From: Polaribacter haliotis
Lineage (GTDB): Bacteria > Bacteroidota > Bacteroidia > Flavobacteriales > Flavobacteriaceae
Length of the DNA: 64,000 bases
Assembly: GCF_014784055.1 (NCBI RefSeq)
Contig: NZ_CP061813.1
Location: 335,501-399,500, forward strand
Direction: 5' to 3'
In this document: in pieces, positions 61,362 to 64,000 of the stretch
Layout of the letters: each line of letters begins with the position of its first letter
How positions within the stretch are numbered: the stretch's first letter is position 1
Translations under genes and position numbers: made by a program
Notes under the pieces: generated by a model
Told to the model about the DNA's origin: nothing
The model's input: the letters and a program-made list of their open reading frames with translations, nothing else
Database searches by the model: none

Positions 61362-61567
61362 AGAATTTAAAATAAATCTGTCGCGAAGTCACGAATTTTA
61401 TTTGTGAAAATTAATTTAAAAACACATAAGAATCATTCGATTTTTTAATTCGTGAATTCGTGGTATTTTTAAAGTGAAAGATTATATTACAAAAATAAAT
61501 CAAATTTTATGATTTCTTCTTTTAAAAACTAATAGTTATTTATAGATTTATAAAAAATATAACAATC

Positions 61568-63994
61568 ATGAAAAAATTACTCTTACTACTATGTTTAGTT
61601 TCATTTTCTTTGAATGGTTTTTCTCAGTTTTTTACTGAGAAATCTGGAGATAAACTTCAAAAAGGAATAACAAAATTCGATGGATATTTTACTTTTTATT
61701 ACGATACTAATCAAGATAAAATATTCTTACAAATAGATAAAATTAATAGCGATTTCTTATATGTACGTTCACTTTCGGAAGGAATTGGCTCGAACGATAT
61801 TGGTTTAGATCGTGGGCAATTAGGAGGTGGAGTAGTGGTTCATTTTAAAAAAGTAGGTAATAAGTTAATGTTGATTCAGCCAAATCAAGATTTTAGAGCA
61901 ATTACCAATAATAAAGAAGAAAAACAGTCTGTAAAAGAAGCATTTGCAAAATCGGTTTTACATGGTTTTGTAATCAAAGAACAAAAAAAAGGAACCTATT
62001 TAGTAGATGCAACTTCTTTTTTTATGAGAGATGCTCATGGTGTTTCTAGAACTTTGGCAAGAAATAACCAAGGAAATTATAGTTTAGATAAAAGCAAATC
62101 TGCTTTTAATATGGCAAGAACAAAAGCATTTCCTAAAAATGTAGAATTTGATATAATGTTAACTTTTAAAGGTTCTCCTAAAGGATATAATATTAGAAGT
62201 GTAACTCCAGATGCCAGTTTAGTTACTGTTCATCAGCATCATTCTTTTGTAGAGTTACCAGATAATAATTACAAACCAAGAAAATTCGACGCGCGCTCAG
62301 GAGGTTACCCAATGTCTTATTTAGATTATGCAACCCCAGTAAATGAATCAATTACAAAACGTTTTATTTACAGACACAGATTAGAAAAAAAAGACCCAAA
62401 TGCTACAATTTCTGAAGCCAAAAAACCAATTATTTATTATTTAGACAGAGGAACTCCAGAACCAGTTCGTTCTGCATTATTAGATGGAGGTAATTGGTGG
62501 AATCAGGCCTTTGATGCTGCAGGTTATAAAAATGCTTTTCAAATGAAAATGTTACCTGAAGGTGCAGATCCTTTAGATGTTCGTTACAATATGGTGCAAT
62601 GGGTTCATAGATCAACTAGAGGCTGGAGTTATGGCGCAAGCATATCTGACCCAAGAACTGGAGAAATAATTAAAGGTCATGTAAGTTTAGGTAGTTTACG
62701 AATTCGTCAAGATTTCTTAATTGCACAAGCGTTGCAAGCTCCTTACAAAAATAATATAGTGCAAGATGATTTTGCGCTACAAATGGCAATTGCTAGAATT
62801 AGACAATTATCTGCACACGAAATAGGGCATACTTTAGGTTTTGCGCACAATTTTTCTGCAAGTACAAATGGTAGAGCTTCAGTAATGGATTATCCACATC
62901 CAAAATTTAGTTTGAAGGGAGATGGAAGTATCGATTTTTCTGATGCTTATGATACAAAAATTGGAGATTGGGATAAAGTAACAGTTGCCTATTTTTATCA
63001 AGATTTTCCTTCGGATAAAAATGAAGAAGTTGAGTTAAATAAAATTTTAGAAAAAGCCACAGAAAATGGATTAAAATATTTGTCAGACCAAGATGCAAGA
63101 AGCCAAGGAAGTGCAAGTGCATCTGCACATTTGTGGGATAATGGAGGTAATATTCATGATGAATTATATAATATTTTAAAGATAAGAAAAACAGCCATTG
63201 AAAAATTTTCTACTGATAATATAAAAACAAATGAACCATATTCTGTGCTGGAAGATGTTTTTGTACCATTATATTTCTTTCATAGATTTCAAACAGAAGC
63301 AACTGTAAAACTTATTGGAGGTTTAGATTATTCTTACGCTGTAAAAGGCGATAACCAAACAATTGTAAAAAGAGTTTCTGGAACTACAGAAAGAATCGCT
63401 TTACAAGCAATATTACAGACTATTAATATTGATGAAATTGCAATTCCGAAAGAAAAATTAGCATTATTTCCACCAAGAGCAATGGGTTATGGTAGAAGTA
63501 GAGAATCTTTTAATAGTAAGTTAGGTGTTGCTTTTGATGCTTTTTCTGCAGTAGAAACCGCATCTGAAATGACATTGAATTTATTACTAAATCCACAAAG
63601 AGCATCAAGATTAATTGCACATAAAAGTCTACAAAAAAACCAGCTTGGTTTAGATGAATTGATTGATGAATTGGTGAATAAAACCATTAAAAAAACACAT
63701 AAAGATACTTACTACCAAGAATTGCAAAATGTTGTAAATATTAAAGTTTTAGAGCAACTTTTTGCTTTGGGTGCAAATAAAAATCAATATGCTCAAGTAA
63801 ATGCAATTGTAAATTTTAAGATCGATGAAATTAAATCAATTTTAAATAGTAGTAATTCTCCAGGAATCCAAAATATGTACAACAAAGCCATGATTAAAAT
63901 GATTGAAGATTTTAAGAAAAATCCAAATTCATTCAAGAAAAATAAAGCGCCTAAAATTCCAGATGGTTCTCCAATTGGGAGTGATAAATATTAA
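61568..63994 (+). CDS. Secreted zinc metalloprotease (DUF5117/DUF4953 type)
   Basis: 808-residue protein with a signal peptide (MKKLLLLLCLVSFSLNGFSQ). The zinc site is QLSAHEIGHTLGFAHNFSAST (HExGHxxGxxH, metzincin-like), followed by a Met-turn candidate RASVMDYPHPKFS. The N-terminal DUF5117-like region (KFDGYFTFYYDTNQDKIFLQIDKINSDFLYV..NDIGLDRGQLGG) and the C-terminal DUF4953-like region complete the family, which is common in Bacteroidota. Substrates are unknown. Confidence 0.9.
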   Translation: MKKLLLLLCLVSFSLNGFSQFFTEKSGDKLQKGITKFDGYFTFYYDTNQDKIFLQIDKINSDFLYVRSLSEGIGSNDIGLDRGQLGGGVVVHFKKVGNKLMLIQPNQDFRAITNNKEEKQSVKEAFAKSVLHGFVIKEQKKGTYLVDATSFFMRDAHGVSRTLARNNQGNYSLDKSKSAFNMARTKAFPKNVEFDIMLTFKGSPKGYNIRSVTPDASLVTVHQHHSFVELPDNNYKPRKFDARSGGYPMSYLDYATPVNESITKRFIYRHRLEKKDPNATISEAKKPIIYYLDRGTPEPVRSALLDGGNWWNQAFDAAGYKNAFQMKMLPEGADPLDVRYNMVQWVHRSTRGWSYGASISDPRTGEIIKGHVSLGSLRIRQDFLIAQALQAPYKNNIVQDDFALQMAIARIRQLSAHEIGHTLGFAHNFSASTNGRASVMDYPHPKFSLKGDGSIDFSDAYDTKIGDWDKVTVAYFYQDFPSDKNEEVELNKILEKATENGLKYLSDQDARSQGSASASAHLWDNGGNIHDELYNILKIRKTAIEKFSTDNIKTNEPYSVLEDVFVPLYFFHRFQTEATVKLIGGLDYSYAVKGDNQTIVKRVSGTTERIALQAILQTINIDEIAIPKEKLALFPPRAMGYGRSRESFNSKLGVAFDAFSAVETASEMTLNLLLNPQRASRLIAHKSLQKNQLGLDELIDELVNKTIKKTHKDTYYQELQNVVNIKVLEQLFALGANKNQYAQVNAIVNFKIDEIKSILNSSNSPGIQNMYNKAMIKMIEDFKKNPNSFKKNKAPKIPDGSPIGSDKY

Positions 63995-64000
63995 TGAAAA
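63994..64000 (+). CDS. Possible start of the next gene (partial)
   Basis: TAATGAAAA: an ATG overlaps the protease stop by one base and begins Met-Lys, as in translationally coupled genes elsewhere in the window. The window ends after two codons, so it cannot be identified. Confidence 0.25.

Noticed and set aside
1..64000. tRNA or rRNA genes
   Set aside because: None noticed on either strand. The island uses a cassette junction rather than a tRNA as its attachment site. A covariance search would be needed to exclude a missed tRNA.

Overview
The window looks like the chromosome of a marine-type member of the Flavobacteriaceae (Bacteroidota; Polaribacter or Tenacibaculum-like, genus not provable here). 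It is AT-rich, has Bacteroidota-type promoters (TAnnTTTG at -7), a SecA without the C-terminal zinc motif, a CarboxypepD_reg-type TonB-dependent receptor, DUF6090, DUF6266 and DUF6943 proteins, and a Wza/Wzc capsule pair.

Region 1 (1-17.2 kb) is core genome: a FecCD/FecE-type metal-chelate importer (partial), rdgB, rlmH, nadC with a pentapeptide-repeat protein and a lipoprotein, a BrkB/YihY membrane protein, hisS, folE, secA, a DUF2795 protein, a PduO-type cobalamin adenosyltransferase, a SAM methyltransferase, and a Wza/Wzc polysaccharide-export operon. The Wzc tyrosine kinase is split by a -1 frame change lying exactly on an A AAA AAG slippery heptamer.

Region 2 (17.3-26.5 kb) holds a DinB-like gene and then a coherent amide-ligase cluster: esterase, ATP-grasp protein with a histone-H1-like tail, GCS2-type carboxylate-amine ligase, class I glutamine amidotransferase and an ATP-grasp-like protein. 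Convergent to it are another ATP-grasp enzyme, an M17 aminopeptidase and a second esterase. Together they suggest synthesis and processing of an unidentified peptide-like metabolite.

Region 3 (26.74-52.89 kb) is the most unusual part. Small, mostly minus-strand genes are separated by about ten copies of a 130-145 bp structured repeat. Each gene unit starts with a GTT-led sequence and ends with the reverse complement of that same sequence ending in AAC, and the ends differ from unit to unit. This is the geometry of integron gene cassettes and attC sites, yet no integron integrase is present. The cargo includes HxlR plus SRPBCC, GNAT, DUF3592-like, lipoprotein, DUF6090, PadR plus membrane protein, and DMP19-like genes.

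A 15.3 kb genomic island (27837-43180) sits precisely in one cassette junction, flanked by a 12 bp direct repeat. It carries a tyrosine integrase, an unrecognised 682-residue protein, an excisionase-like HTH protein, a Rep-like protein and a defence-type operon: MmeI/DnmA(YeeA)-like DNA methyltransferase, AlbA_2/Schlafen-like ATP-binding protein, YeeB-like helicase and GIY-YIG nuclease. A non-coding stretch with large hairpins and DUF6943 and DUF6266 genes follow. An IS3-family element has damaged the next cassette.

Region 4 (53-64 kb) returns to core genome: a guanine-type deaminase, fumC, a 57-residue membrane protein, an outer-membrane receptor, an ArsC-like protein, a phosphoethanolamine transferase, prfB and a secreted zinc metalloprotease.
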